Shown here one piece after another: positions 18,261-26,959 of a DNA stretch of 64,000 nt. The notes under the pieces are model-generated. The model was not told the DNA's origin, did no database searches, and saw only the letters and a list, made by a program, of their open reading frames with translations. The stretch comes from Bacillota bacterium. Its GTDB lineage: Bacteria; Bacillota; Clostridia; Christensenellales; Pumilibacteraceae. The DNA is taken from NCBI GenBank assembly GCA_009780325.1, contig WRAF01000003.1, positions 37,308 to 101,307 on the forward strand. The letters run 5' to 3'. The position numbers and the translations under genes are program-made. Numbering within the stretch: the stretch's first letter is position 1; the number at the start of each line of letters is the position of its first letter.

Positions 18261-19961
18261 ATGATTAATAGGTTAATCATCAAAAATTTTGTATTAATTG
18301 AAGCAGCAGAATTAGATTTTTGCGGCAAACTAAATGTATTAAGCGGAGAAACGGGGGCAGGAAAATCTATTTTAGTTGATGCCGTAATGCTTCTTTTAGG
18401 TGCAAGATATGATAAAAATTTTTTAAGATATGGTGCTGAAAATGGTTTTGTTGAAGCTTTTTTTTCTATAAACAAACATTCTAGAAAAAAATTAGAAAAT
18501 GCAGAGTTTTTAGATTTAGATAGTTATGGAATTGACCAAGAAATACTGATTAGTAGAAAGTTTTATAATGATGGCAAAAATGAGATTAGGATAAATGGTA
18601 AGCAGATTACTTTGAATATGTTAAAACAATTTACACCTATGCTTATTGATATTTATGGACAACATGATTACATAGAATATTTAGACCCACAAGCGCAATT
18701 AAGATTAGTGGATTTTTTTGCTGGTGAAAAACTTAATAGTTTTATTAAAAATTGTCAAAATGAATATAAAAAATATACCCTAATTAATAAGGAATTAAAA
18801 GAACTCGGACAAGAAGGTGAGAGGGAAAAAATAATAGATTTTTTATCGTACCAAATAAATGAGATAGAAACTGTAAAACTAAAAGAAAACGAAGAAGAAG
18901 ACTTGATTGCAAAAAGAAAAATTTTATTAAACTCAGAAAAAATTTCTAGCCTAATTAATCAAAGTGCAGACAGTCTTTCTAACTCTGAATTAAACAATGC
19001 CTATTCTACTTTAAAAAAATTGCAAGAATATTCACCCGACTTTACAGATTATTCAAATAGATTAAAATCTTTAATAATAGAAGCTGATGATATTTTATCT
19101 TCAATCTCAAAATTATCAGACTACTTTTCATTTGAAAAGGATGATTTGGATAAACTAGAAGATAGGTTGTTGCTAGTTAGAAATATAAAAAAGAAATACG
19201 GCGATTATACAGACTGTCAAAAATATTTATCTGATGCCACTCATAAATTAAATCGCCTTAAAAATGCCTCAGATGAATATGACAAATTATTAAAACAAAA
19301 ACAGACTATAATTGCAAATTTATATAAAATATCTAGCACTATATCTGGCATAAGACGCAATGAAGCCGCTATTCTATCTGATAAAATAGTTTCTGAATTA
19401 AAACAATTAGGCATGGATAAAGCTAGATTTATAGTGTCTTTTAAAGAATTTCCTAATTTGGAAAATTGTGAAAAATGTTTATCTAACAATGGCTTTGATG
19501 ATATTGAGTTTTTATTTTCTGCTAATTTAGGTCAACCTTTAAAGCCTTTTTCTAAAGTAGCCTCTGGCGGAGAAATGTCAAGATTTATGCTTGCAATAAA
19601 AGTGGTGAGCGGGAATTTTCTAGGAATAGATACATTAATTTTTGATGAAATAGATCAGGGAATCAGCGGCAAGGTAGGGCAGGAAGTAGCAAAAAAATTA
19701 GCTGAAATTTCACATTCATCACAAGTACTTTGTGTCACACATCTTTCACAAATTGCATCTATGGCAGACACTCACTTTTTTATTGATAAAATTAATAACA
19801 ATGATACTACCTACACTAAAATTCAACTGCTTGACCAAAACGGTCAAATTAATGAGATTTCTAGATTATTAGGCAGCATAGGCATAAGCAACACCTCTTG
19901 TCAAACTGCTATTGACATGAAAGAATGGAGTAAAAAATTTAAAACAACTATAAAAAATTAA
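18261..19961 (+). CDS. recN: DNA repair protein RecN
   Basis: The 566-residue SMC-like ATPase acts early in double-strand break repair. Walker A is SGETGAGKS (28-36) and the C-terminal ABC signature ASGGEMSRFMLA lies near 433, followed by Walker B LIFDEIDQGISG. Long coiled-coil arms (about 160-380) separate the halves. It starts four bases after argR and closes the block before spoIVB. Confidence 0.96.
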   Translation: MINRLIIKNFVLIEAAELDFCGKLNVLSGETGAGKSILVDAVMLLLGARYDKNFLRYGAENGFVEAFFSINKHSRKKLENAEFLDLDSYGIDQEILISRKFYNDGKNEIRINGKQITLNMLKQFTPMLIDIYGQHDYIEYLDPQAQLRLVDFFAGEKLNSFIKNCQNEYKKYTLINKELKELGQEGEREKIIDFLSYQINEIETVKLKENEEEDLIAKRKILLNSEKISSLINQSADSLSNSELNNAYSTLKKLQEYSPDFTDYSNRLKSLIIEADDILSSISKLSDYFSFEKDDLDKLEDRLLLVRNIKKKYGDYTDCQKYLSDATHKLNRLKNASDEYDKLLKQKQTIIANLYKISSTISGIRRNEAAILSDKIVSELKQLGMDKARFIVSFKEFPNLENCEKCLSNNGFDDIEFLFSANLGQPLKPFSKVASGGEMSRFMLAIKVVSGNFLGIDTLIFDEIDQGISGKVGQEVAKKLAEISHSSQVLCVTHLSQIASMADTHFFIDKINNNDTTYTKIQLLDQNGQINEISRLLGSIGISNTSCQTAIDMKEWSKKFKTTIKN

Positions 19962-20021
19962 AAATTTTAATAACCAAAACTTACCTTAATATTTATCATA
20001 AAAGTTAAGCAAACTATAAAT

Positions 20022-21269
20022 ATGTCTAAAAGATTGCTTAAAGGATGCTCACTTTCAATCCTCTTCATCATCTTATTTTTAGTCGCAATTGTCCCTGCCA
20101 ACCACTTTAATAATGGCAGCAGTTTTTTAGTTCAGACAGAAACCATTGCCACAGAAGCATCACTCATAATCAATCGCAATTTTTTAGGCGGTCTTATATC
20201 CAATAAACAACCCGCCCAAAAAACCACCCATCTTGGCGGTTTTCCTATTGCCGTTTCGCTGCAAACTGATGGTGTCATCATAGAACAAATCACTCAAGTT
20301 GCCACAGCATATGGAAATATTACTCCAGCTTCCGCTTTAAAACAAGGTGATTTTTTAATAGAATTAAATGGTCAAAGAGTGATTCAATCTGGTGATATTG
20401 AAAGAATTTTAGAAAATCTTAATGAAGAAAATAAAAACAAAACTCTGTCAACTAATTTTAATACAAAACGAGATGACTATCTTGGCATGATATTAGATCA
20501 ATTTATTAGTGAAAGAAATAAAGAACGCCAAAATTTTTCCTCTTTAGGCAAAGTAAGCGCTATTGTATATAGACAAGGAGAGAAGAGAGCATTTGAATTG
20601 ATTCCTGTTTTAGAAGAGTTGAGCGGGAAATTTAGACTAGGTTTGGTAGTTAGGGATTATATAATGGGTATAGGTATGGTGAGTTTCATAAACGAGGATG
20701 GTAGTTTTGGCGCATTGGGACATCCTATTGCTGATAATTTGGCAGGTGTTGTCCCTATTAGAGGCGGTCAGGTTTTTAATTGTGAAGAAGTGAGTATTAT
20801 TAAAGGTGAAAAAGGCAAGGCTGGTGAGTTTAGGGTTAGGATAAATTCTATGAAAAACCCTATTGGGGTAATTGAAAAAAATACAACAAACGGAATTTTT
20901 GGAAAATTTAATGACTTTAATCAAACAATGCGTCGTTTTCATAACGGCAAAAATTTGAATTTATTTGAGGTCACACCAAGAAAAAATGTCAAACTAGGAA
21001 CAGCATATATTTGCACCACCATTGGCGGCTTAACAGATTTTTATAAGATAGAAATAATACGTACAATTAATCAAAGTAATAATACTGATAAAGGAATAAT
21101 TTTTAGAGTAGTTGATAAAAGGTTGCTAGATAAGACAGGAGGTGTGATTCAAGGAATGAGCGGCAGTCCAATAATTCAAAATGGTGCAATTGTCGGAGCA
21201 GTGACTCATGTGTTTATAAATGACCCCACAAAAGGATATGGTCTGTATATGGAATTTATGAGTGCATAA
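20022..21269 (+). CDS. spoIVB: SpoIVB serine peptidase (S55)
   Basis: SpoIVB is made in the forespore and cleaves SpoIVFA, releasing SpoIVFB to process pro-sigma-K. It has an N-terminal membrane anchor (about 10-28), a PDZ domain (75-200) and the S55 protease domain, with His234 in ALGHPI and the nucleophile Ser380 in GMSGSP. A polar insert of roughly 40 residues (about 133-175) interrupts the PDZ region. No Shine-Dalgarno precedes the ATG, and TATAAA ends two bases before it. The spo0A gene normally found downstream is absent. Confidence 0.95.
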   Translation: MSKRLLKGCSLSILFIILFLVAIVPANHFNNGSSFLVQTETIATEASLIINRNFLGGLISNKQPAQKTTHLGGFPIAVSLQTDGVIIEQITQVATAYGNITPASALKQGDFLIELNGQRVIQSGDIERILENLNEENKNKTLSTNFNTKRDDYLGMILDQFISERNKERQNFSSLGKVSAIVYRQGEKRAFELIPVLEELSGKFRLGLVVRDYIMGIGMVSFINEDGSFGALGHPIADNLAGVVPIRGGQVFNCEEVSIIKGEKGKAGEFRVRINSMKNPIGVIEKNTTNGIFGKFNDFNQTMRRFHNGKNLNLFEVTPRKNVKLGTAYICTTIGGLTDFYKIEIIRTINQSNNTDKGIIFRVVDKRLLDKTGGVIQGMSGSPIIQNGAIVGAVTHVFINDPTKGYGLYMEFMSA

Positions 21270-21307
21270 AATATGCTAAGACAGTTTTTTAAATTGACAA
21301 TAATTAG

Positions 21308-21336
21308 TAGACTTTATATATATTTTAAAGTATAAT
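21308..21336 (+). promoter_or_regulatory. Promoter of the EamA transporter gene, leaderless type
   Basis: TAGACT, 17 bases, then TATAAT (21331-21336). The start codon follows nine bases later, so the predicted transcription start coincides with the ATG; no ribosome binding site lies between. Confidence 0.55.
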
Positions 21337-21345
21337 TAATTAGCT

Positions 21346-22269
21346 ATGCCTATAATTTTTGCTTTAGTTTCTGCTGTATCAGCAGGCTTTGTAAGTATAT
21401 CTATAAAAATTGGACTTAAAGGAGTGGATTCTAATTTAGGTACTTTTTTACGTACACTTATTGTCATCATTTTTGCAGCTATTTTTGCAAGCATTGTAGG
21501 TGGTTTTTATACTTTATCAAATATGACTTTATTGGGCTGGATTACATTATCATTTTCAGGAATTTTTACTGCTTTGTCGTGGCTTTGTGGCTTTAAAGCA
21601 CTTCAAGTTGGTCAAGCGCATAAAGTAATTGTCATTGATAAATTAAGCACAGTTTTGACTATGGGACTTGCAATCATTATTTTATCAGAACCATTTTGGT
21701 GGCTTACTTTCGTTGCTATGGGAATCATTTTAACAGGAACAATGCTCATGGTAATAAAACCAAAATCTAAAACCATAGATGACGATATTAATGAAAATTT
21801 TAAACCACACAAAATAATAAATGCAAAATCTAAAAGCTGGGTATTATTTGCTATTTTGGCATTGGTTTTTGCTTCATTCACGGCAATACTTGCTTCAATA
21901 GGTATGAATTCTGTATACTATGGAAAAGAACCAGTTGCAGCAGGAGCAGCTACATTTTATAGGACTTCTATTGTTGCATTATTATCTTTATGCATAGTTT
22001 TAGGCACAAAAAAAATGAAAAACATTAAAACTTTTTCAAGACGCAATTGGATTTTTATAATTATATCAGGAATACTTACAGGTGTGTCTTGGCTTGCATT
22101 TTTTGCTGCATTACAAATAGGCAATGTAAGCATAGTTGTTCCAATTGATAGACTAAGCATAATTATTTCTGTAGTTGGTGCAACAATAATGTTTAAAGAA
22201 AAATTAAATTGGATAGGCTGGCTAGGATTAGCAGTTTTAACAATAGGCACATTACTTTTACTGATCTAG
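21346..22269 (+). CDS. EamA/DMT family transporter
   Basis: The 307-residue inner-membrane protein has ten predicted helices in two EamA repeats (about 1-140 and 155-307), each ending in a WLGLAVLTIGTLLL-like helix pair. Substrate is not predictable; the family exports amino acids and other metabolites. A polar cytoplasmic loop (about 140-165) links the halves. It occupies the place after spoIVB where spo0A usually lies. Confidence 0.85.
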   Translation: MPIIFALVSAVSAGFVSISIKIGLKGVDSNLGTFLRTLIVIIFAAIFASIVGGFYTLSNMTLLGWITLSFSGIFTALSWLCGFKALQVGQAHKVIVIDKLSTVLTMGLAIIILSEPFWWLTFVAMGIILTGTMLMVIKPKSKTIDDDINENFKPHKIINAKSKSWVLFAILALVFASFTAILASIGMNSVYYGKEPVAAGAATFYRTSIVALLSLCIVLGTKKMKNIKTFSRRNWIFIIISGILTGVSWLAFFAALQIGNVSIVVPIDRLSIIISVVGATIMFKEKLNWIGWLGLAVLTIGTLLLLI

Positions 22270-22371
22270 TCAAGCCACTAAGCGTTGTTGTTTAATATTC
22301 ACTATAACTGATAACATTTATTTAAAATAAAAAATGATTAATAAAATTATTAAGAGAGGCTTAAAAAATAA

Positions 22372-23322
22372 ATGAAAAATGCAATAAAAATCTTTAATTC
22401 TATGCTTTTTCCTGAAAATATTAAGTGCATTGTATGTGATGCTGAACTTAATGAAGATATTAGAGAAAACATATGCAAAAAATGTTCGTTGATTTTGAAT
22501 ACTTCTTTTTGCCTTATTTGCGGGCGAGCAATGAATCATAAAGAGAATTCTGATGATTATAAAGTCATTGCAATAACAAAAAATTTATTAGGATTTGGTT
22601 TTTCTGAGCATTGGATTAGGGTTCCTATCTCCAAAAAAGATAAAGATGAAGATAGACTACAAATTGATTATGAGACAGATTTTGAATATGAATTGGGTAT
22701 TGATCTAATTAATGAAGATTCATTAGATCCACTTCAAGAAGATAATGAACAAGAAAAAGCAATAAATGTATGCCATAATTGTGCACGATATAGTCCAGTG
22801 TTTTATAGAGCAAGAAGTAGTTTTATATATAAGAGTGAGATTACTGCTTTAGTATATAGATTTAAATATGGAAATAATAAATATCTTGGCAAACATTTTG
22901 CATTATTTATGATGGATACATTCAATCAATATATTAAAGAAGAGTTTGACATAGATTTTATAAGCTTTGTACCCATGACAAAATCAAGACAAAAAATAAG
23001 GGGTTATAATCAAGCACAAGTGCTAGCTAAAGAATTATCCATATTATTAAATATTGATTTAATAAATTTATTTAATAGAAATGAAACAAAAAAAGAAAAT
23101 AAAAATGCCGCTAAATTAACCAAAAAAGAAAGGCAAGAATTTATTAAGGGCAGTATAAATATTAATAATGATATCGATAAAGCTTTATTAAAAGAAAAGA
23201 CAATTCTATTAATTGATGATGTTTTCACTACAGGAACAACTAGCAATGAGTGTGCTAAAAAATTAAAACAAACCTTAAACATAAAAACAATAGTTTTGAC
23301 ATTAGCAGCAGCAACAGCTTGA
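22372..23322 (+). CDS. ComF family phosphoribosyltransferase with a large insert
   Basis: The 316-residue protein has N-terminal zinc-ribbon cysteines (CIVC, CKKC and CLIC within residues 18-44, later CHNC near 128) and a C-terminal type I phosphoribosyltransferase fold with the PRPP motif LLIDDVFTTGTTS near 281. ComF homologues help DNA uptake in competent bacteria. The usual length is 220-240 residues. Here an acidic insert of about 80 residues (47-125) splits the second cysteine pair. A GAGAGG site lies upstream of ATG. No other competence gene is visible nearby. Confidence 0.85.
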   Translation: MKNAIKIFNSMLFPENIKCIVCDAELNEDIRENICKKCSLILNTSFCLICGRAMNHKENSDDYKVIAITKNLLGFGFSEHWIRVPISKKDKDEDRLQIDYETDFEYELGIDLINEDSLDPLQEDNEQEKAINVCHNCARYSPVFYRARSSFIYKSEITALVYRFKYGNNKYLGKHFALFMMDTFNQYIKEEFDIDFISFVPMTKSRQKIRGYNQAQVLAKELSILLNIDLINLFNRNETKKENKNAAKLTKKERQEFIKGSININNDIDKALLKEKTILLIDDVFTTGTTSNECAKKLKQTLNIKTIVLTLAAATA

Positions 23323-23347
23323 CAAATAAAAAAATTAAAGGTATAAT
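23319..23347 (+). promoter_or_regulatory. Consensus sigma-A promoter of thrS, leaderless type
   Basis: TTGACA (23319-23324), 17 bases, TATAAT (23342-23347): a perfect consensus. ATG of thrS follows after eight bases, at the predicted transcription start. There is no room for a T-box leader. Confidence 0.75.
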
Positions 23348-23355
23348 GAATATCT

Positions 23356-25320
23356 ATGAAAGAAATTAAAATTACATTAAAAGACTTATCGGTTATAGAG
23401 GTACAATTAAACTCTAGTGCATTAGAAGTAGCTGCAATAATTTCAGAGGGTCTAGCAAGAGTAGCATTAGCATGCAAAATTGACGGTGTTTTATCAGATC
23501 TTAGGACACCATTAACTAAAGATTGTGCCTTAGAGATTTTGACATTTAAAGATGAAGAGGGGAAAAATATTTATCGTCATTCTTGTGCTCATATTTTAGC
23601 AATGGCGGTCAAATCAATCTATCCTGATGTCAAATTAGGGATTGGTCCGCACATTAGAGACGGTTTTTATTATGATTTTGATTTTCCTTCTCCTATTACA
23701 CAAGAAGATTTTGTACACATTGAAGCAGAAATGCAAAATATAATCAAAGCTGATTTGCCGATTACAAAAATTATCGTACCTAGAAAAAGCGCATTATCTC
23801 AAATGCGTGCTTTTGAAGAGTCATACAAAATTCAATTGATTGAAGAAATATCAAAAGATAATGATATTTTCTTTTATAAGATGGGTGATTTTTCTGAACT
23901 TTGCTCAGGACCTCATATTAGCTCTACGGGCAAAATTAAAGCATTTAAATTGACTCAACTTGCAGGAGCATATTGGAGAGGCAGTGAAAAAAATAAAATG
24001 CTGACAAGAATTTATGGTACATGCTATGAAAAGAAAGCAGACTTAACAGAACATCTAGAGCGTTTAGAAGAAGCCAAAAGACGAGATCATAATAAGCTAG
24101 GCAGAGAGTTAGGATTTTTTATGACTGAAGAAAAGATTGGTCAAGGTTTGCCGCTATTAATGCCAAAAGGGGCAAAGTTTTTTCAAATATTACAACGTTT
24201 TGTTGAAGATGAAGAAGAAAGAAGAGGCTATGTATTAACAAAAACTCCATCATTTGCAAAAAGTGATTTATATAAAATTAGCGGTCACTGGGATCATTAT
24301 AAAGATAGTATGTTTATTATTGGAGAAGAAAATACTGTTTCTATCACACATAATACCCTTCAAAAAGCAAAATCCGACCATGTTTTTGCATTAAGACCGA
24401 TGACTTGCCCATATCAGTATATGATTTATAAAAATGGCTTGAAAAGCTATAGAGACTTGCCCATTAAATACAATGAAACAGCAGCTCTTTTTAGAAATGA
24501 AAACAGCGGCGAAATGCACGGTTTAATCAGAGTACGTCAGTTTCATTTGTCCGATGGTCATGTAATTTGCACGCCTAGTCAACTTGAAAAAGAATTTAAG
24601 GATTGTTTTGAGCTATCTATTTTCTTTTTAGATAAAATCGGAATGCTGGGTGATGTATTTTTTAGATTCTCTAAACGTGATTTGCAAAAGGATAAATATA
24701 TAGGGAGTTTAGATACTTGGAATTTAGCAGAAAGTTCAATGAAAAATATTCTAGATTCAATGAATATCGAGTATACTGAAGCTGAAGGTGAAGCAGCATT
24801 TTATGGACCTAAATTAGATATTCAGTTTAGAAATGTATACGGAAAAGAAGATACTTTAATGACTATTCAAGTGGATTTATTTTTGAGTGAAAAGTTTGAC
24901 ATGACTTATGTTGCTGAAGGTGGTGAAAAAAAATATCCTTATATTATTCATAGGTCGGCATTTGGCTGCTATGAGAGGGTGATGGCGGCATTAATAGAAA
25001 AATATAGCGGATCGCTGCCTCTTTGGATGTCACCAATGCAGATAGCTATTTTGCCTGTAACAGATAGGGCTATTGTTAGGGCAAAAGAAATTGAAGCGGA
25101 GTTAAAGTCTGAAGGATTAAGATGTGAGGTAGACTATAGAAATGAAAAGCTTGGATTTAAGATAAGGGCAGCTCAGGTCGAAAAAATTCCTTATATGCTT
25201 GTTTTAGGAGATAAAGAAATTGAGAATAACATGATTGCAATAAGAGAACGTCACCAAGGAGATTTAGGTACAATGACATTAAAGGATTTTTTAAAGAGAA
25301 TTAAAAAAGAATTAAAGTAA
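23356..25320 (+). CDS. thrS: Threonyl-tRNA synthetase
   Basis: The 654-residue class II synthetase has a TGS domain (1-65), the editing/SAD domain with HSCAHILAMAV (about 76), HIRDGFYYDFD and FSELCSGPH, and the catalytic core with MTCPYQYMIY, RVRQFHLSDGH and HRSAFGCYERVMAALIE. The C-terminal anticodon-binding domain runs from about 555. Many Bacillota thrS genes are controlled by a T-box, but only 33 bases separate this start from comF and they hold a consensus promoter. Initiation on a leaderless message is inferred; AAAGG (23337-23341) is too far away and overlaps the promoter. Confidence 0.97.
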   Translation: MKEIKITLKDLSVIEVQLNSSALEVAAIISEGLARVALACKIDGVLSDLRTPLTKDCALEILTFKDEEGKNIYRHSCAHILAMAVKSIYPDVKLGIGPHIRDGFYYDFDFPSPITQEDFVHIEAEMQNIIKADLPITKIIVPRKSALSQMRAFEESYKIQLIEEISKDNDIFFYKMGDFSELCSGPHISSTGKIKAFKLTQLAGAYWRGSEKNKMLTRIYGTCYEKKADLTEHLERLEEAKRRDHNKLGRELGFFMTEEKIGQGLPLLMPKGAKFFQILQRFVEDEEERRGYVLTKTPSFAKSDLYKISGHWDHYKDSMFIIGEENTVSITHNTLQKAKSDHVFALRPMTCPYQYMIYKNGLKSYRDLPIKYNETAALFRNENSGEMHGLIRVRQFHLSDGHVICTPSQLEKEFKDCFELSIFFLDKIGMLGDVFFRFSKRDLQKDKYIGSLDTWNLAESSMKNILDSMNIEYTEAEGEAAFYGPKLDIQFRNVYGKEDTLMTIQVDLFLSEKFDMTYVAEGGEKKYPYIIHRSAFGCYERVMAALIEKYSGSLPLWMSPMQIAILPVTDRAIVRAKEIEAELKSEGLRCEVDYRNEKLGFKIRAAQVEKIPYMLVLGDKEIENNMIAIRERHQGDLGTMTLKDFLKRIKKELK

Positions 25321-25327
25321 ATTAACA

Positions 25328-25362
25328 TAATTGCATTGCTACTATTAGTAGCAATGCAATTA
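25328..25362 (+). terminator. Perfect 15-bp hairpin after thrS
   Basis: TAATTGCATTGCTAC pairs with its complement across a five-base loop, eight bases after the thrS stop. No T-run follows, so it may be a weak terminator, an mRNA stabiliser or a protein site rather than a classical terminator. Confidence 0.55.
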
Positions 25363-25393
25363 CTAATTGTGGCAGTTTATAACAATAATATTG

Positions 25394-25422
25394 TTGTCAT
25401 TTTGAAAGCTTTATAGTATATT
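25394..25422 (+). promoter_or_regulatory. Promoter with overlapping palindrome, metallothionein-like operon
   Basis: TTGTCA (25394-25399), 17 bases, TATATT (25417-25422), giving a leader of about 39 bases with AAAGGAGG. The palindrome AACAATAATATTGTT (25381-25395) touches the -35 box and is a candidate operator for the regulator encoded two genes on. Confidence 0.5.
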
Positions 25423-25467
25423 ATAAAATAGTTAATTAGCTATAAAAAACTTAAAGGAGGAATAAAA

Positions 25468-25587
25468 ATGTCAAACAATAACATATGCACTTGTCCAACT
25501 TGCAACTGCCCAAATTGCCCTTGCACACCAACAGAATGTAAATGTCTACCAGAATGTAACTGCAGTTGCAAATGCAATAAACAATAA
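25468..25587 (+). CDS. Metallothionein-like Cys-rich small protein
   Basis: The gene encodes 39 residues, of which 12 are Cys (positions 7, 9, 12, 14, 17, 19, 24, 26, 30, 32, 34 and 36), mostly as CxC and CxxC, with Pro, Asn, Thr and Lys between. No hydrophobic or aromatic core residues occur apart from Ile6 and Leu27. This is the make-up of a metallothionein that wraps Zn, Cd or Cu in thiolate clusters. AAAGGAGG lies six bases before the ATG, a strong site, so it is very likely translated. The regulator starts five bases after its stop. Alternatives are a Cys-rich spore coat peptide or a modified-peptide precursor. Confidence 0.72.
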   Translation: MSNNNICTCPTCNCPNCPCTPTECKCLPECNCSCKCNKQ

Positions 25588-25592
25588 TAATT

Positions 25593-25844
25593 ATGGATGC
25601 TAAGATAGTAGGAATACGCATTATGGAGGGACGCAAGAAATTGGGTCTCTCTAGAGTGCAATTTGCTTTAAAAGTCAATATAAGCCAGCAAGCTGTAGGC
25701 AAGTGGGAACGAGGTGAAAGTTTGCCAGATATTTTTATGCTTGCAAAAATTGGTGAAGTAATTGGAATCACAGACATGTGCTATTTTGTAGGTAAAGATC
25801 CATGCGTTTGCGACTGCGGCTGTTGTCCTTGTTGCATAAAATGA
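25593..25844 (+). CDS. XRE-type HTH regulator with a Cys-rich tail
   Basis: Residues 6-62 form a Cro/CI helix-turn-helix domain (GLSRVQFALKVNISQQAVGKW carries helices 2 and 3). After Cys63, the last 13 residues contain seven Cys at 71, 73, 75, 77, 78, 80 and 81. A Cys cluster on a DNA-binding domain suggests a thiol metal sensor. It follows the metallothionein-like gene by five bases and shares its Cys-dense style, so I infer a two-gene metal-response operon, probably autoregulated. There is no strong ribosome binding site; coupling to the upstream gene is likely. The family is known for phage and stress regulators; this tail is not usual. Confidence 0.75.
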   Translation: MDAKIVGIRIMEGRKKLGLSRVQFALKVNISQQAVGKWERGESLPDIFMLAKIGEVIGITDMCYFVGKDPCVCDCGCCPCCIK

Positions 25845-25920
25845 AACTGCTTTCATTTTTAGATAAATTTCTACAAAAATTCTTATAATTCCTTAGTCTA
25901 GAAATATTAAAATTATATAC

Positions 25921-26700
25921 ATGACAAGGAGCATTGTTATTACATCAGGCAAGGGCGGAGTAGGCAAAACTACGCTTGCTGCTATGTTGGGCAGAACACT
26001 AGGATTATTAGGTCTTAGAGTTTTATTAATTGACACAGACATGGGTCTAAATAATCTTGATGTTGTCATGGACATAGAACGCAAGGTTGTTTTTGATATT
26101 GTAGATGTTTTAAATGGAAAATGCAGATTAAAGCAAGCCTTAGTTGAAGATATCATAGAAGGTGTTTTTATATTGCCTTCTAATCACACCTATGACAAAT
26201 CAAACATAACATCAGCTACCTTGAGGAATTTAATACAAAACCTAATAGGCTTTGATTTTTGCATACTAGATTGTCCAGCGGGAATTGAAGCAGGATTCCA
26301 TAGAGCAGTAAGTGCAGCCAATGAAGCAATTGTAGTATCCACTCCGCATCTATCAGCACTTAAAGATGCAAATAAAGTGCTGTCAATTTTACAATCATAT
26401 AAAATGAATACTAGCTTAGCATTAAATAGAGTACGAGGTGATTTAATTGTAAGTGGAGATTATTTGTCACCTTTGGATATTAAAAATAGTTTATCCGTAC
26501 CTTTGATTGGAGTCGTACCTGAAAATGATGATATAGGAATTTTTTCTAATCAAGCACTAAATAAAAATAATGCAGCCTTTAATGCAGCAATGATGATGGC
26601 AAAAAATTTGATATACGAAAGTGAAAATTTATTTGATACTACAAAGGCGTTTAAAGGTTTCTTTGGGCGTTTAAAAAGAAAGGGAAGGAGACAAAAGTAA
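25921..26700 (+). CDS. minD: Septum site-determining ATPase MinD
   Basis: The 259-residue ParA-type ATPase positions the division septum. The deviant Walker A motif GKGGVGKTT is at residues 10-18, the switch region LIDTDMGLNNLD at 37-48 and ILDCPAGIE near 117. The C-terminal amphipathic membrane-targeting helix FKGFFGRLKRKG is intact. No strong Shine-Dalgarno precedes ATG. minC, which normally precedes minD, is not present upstream. Confidence 0.96.
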   Translation: MTRSIVITSGKGGVGKTTLAAMLGRTLGLLGLRVLLIDTDMGLNNLDVVMDIERKVVFDIVDVLNGKCRLKQALVEDIIEGVFILPSNHTYDKSNITSATLRNLIQNLIGFDFCILDCPAGIEAGFHRAVSAANEAIVVSTPHLSALKDANKVLSILQSYKMNTSLALNRVRGDLIVSGDYLSPLDIKNSLSVPLIGVVPENDDIGIFSNQALNKNNAAFNAAMMMAKNLIYESENLFDTTKAFKGFFGRLKRKGRRQK

Positions 26701-26930
26701 TGAAACATAATAGGGTACTACTTAATAGGTTGAAAGAGAATATAGGAGATAATAGGGGTTGTTCGCAATTATTTTTAAAGGTATTAAAAAGTGATTTAGC
26801 AAGATTATTAGGACAATATATGGCATTTGAAGGCTTAGAATTAGCTATAATTCCAAATAACGATAGATTTGACATGCAAGTCCAATTAAACATAAGCCAA
26901 TTTTTTGAACTAGGTAAAGGTGTGGAATAA
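26700..26930 (+). CDS. minE: Cell division topological specificity factor MinE
   Basis: The 76-residue protein should stimulate MinD ATPase and drive its release from the membrane. The N-terminal helix NRLKENIG and the VLKSDLARLLGQYM stretch fit MinE, as do the length and coupling: its ATG overlaps the final base of the minD stop. AAGGAG lies upstream. It diverges in the C-terminal strand region. Confidence 0.85.
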   Translation: MKHNRVLLNRLKENIGDNRGCSQLFLKVLKSDLARLLGQYMAFEGLELAIIPNNDRFDMQVQLNISQFFELGKGVE

Positions 26931-26959
26931 TAATTTCTGTTAACTCATATACATAGTGC

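Noticed and set aside
23290..23355. T-box leader for thrS
   Set aside because: Only 33 bases separate comF from thrS and they contain a consensus promoter; no specifier stem or UGGN box fits.
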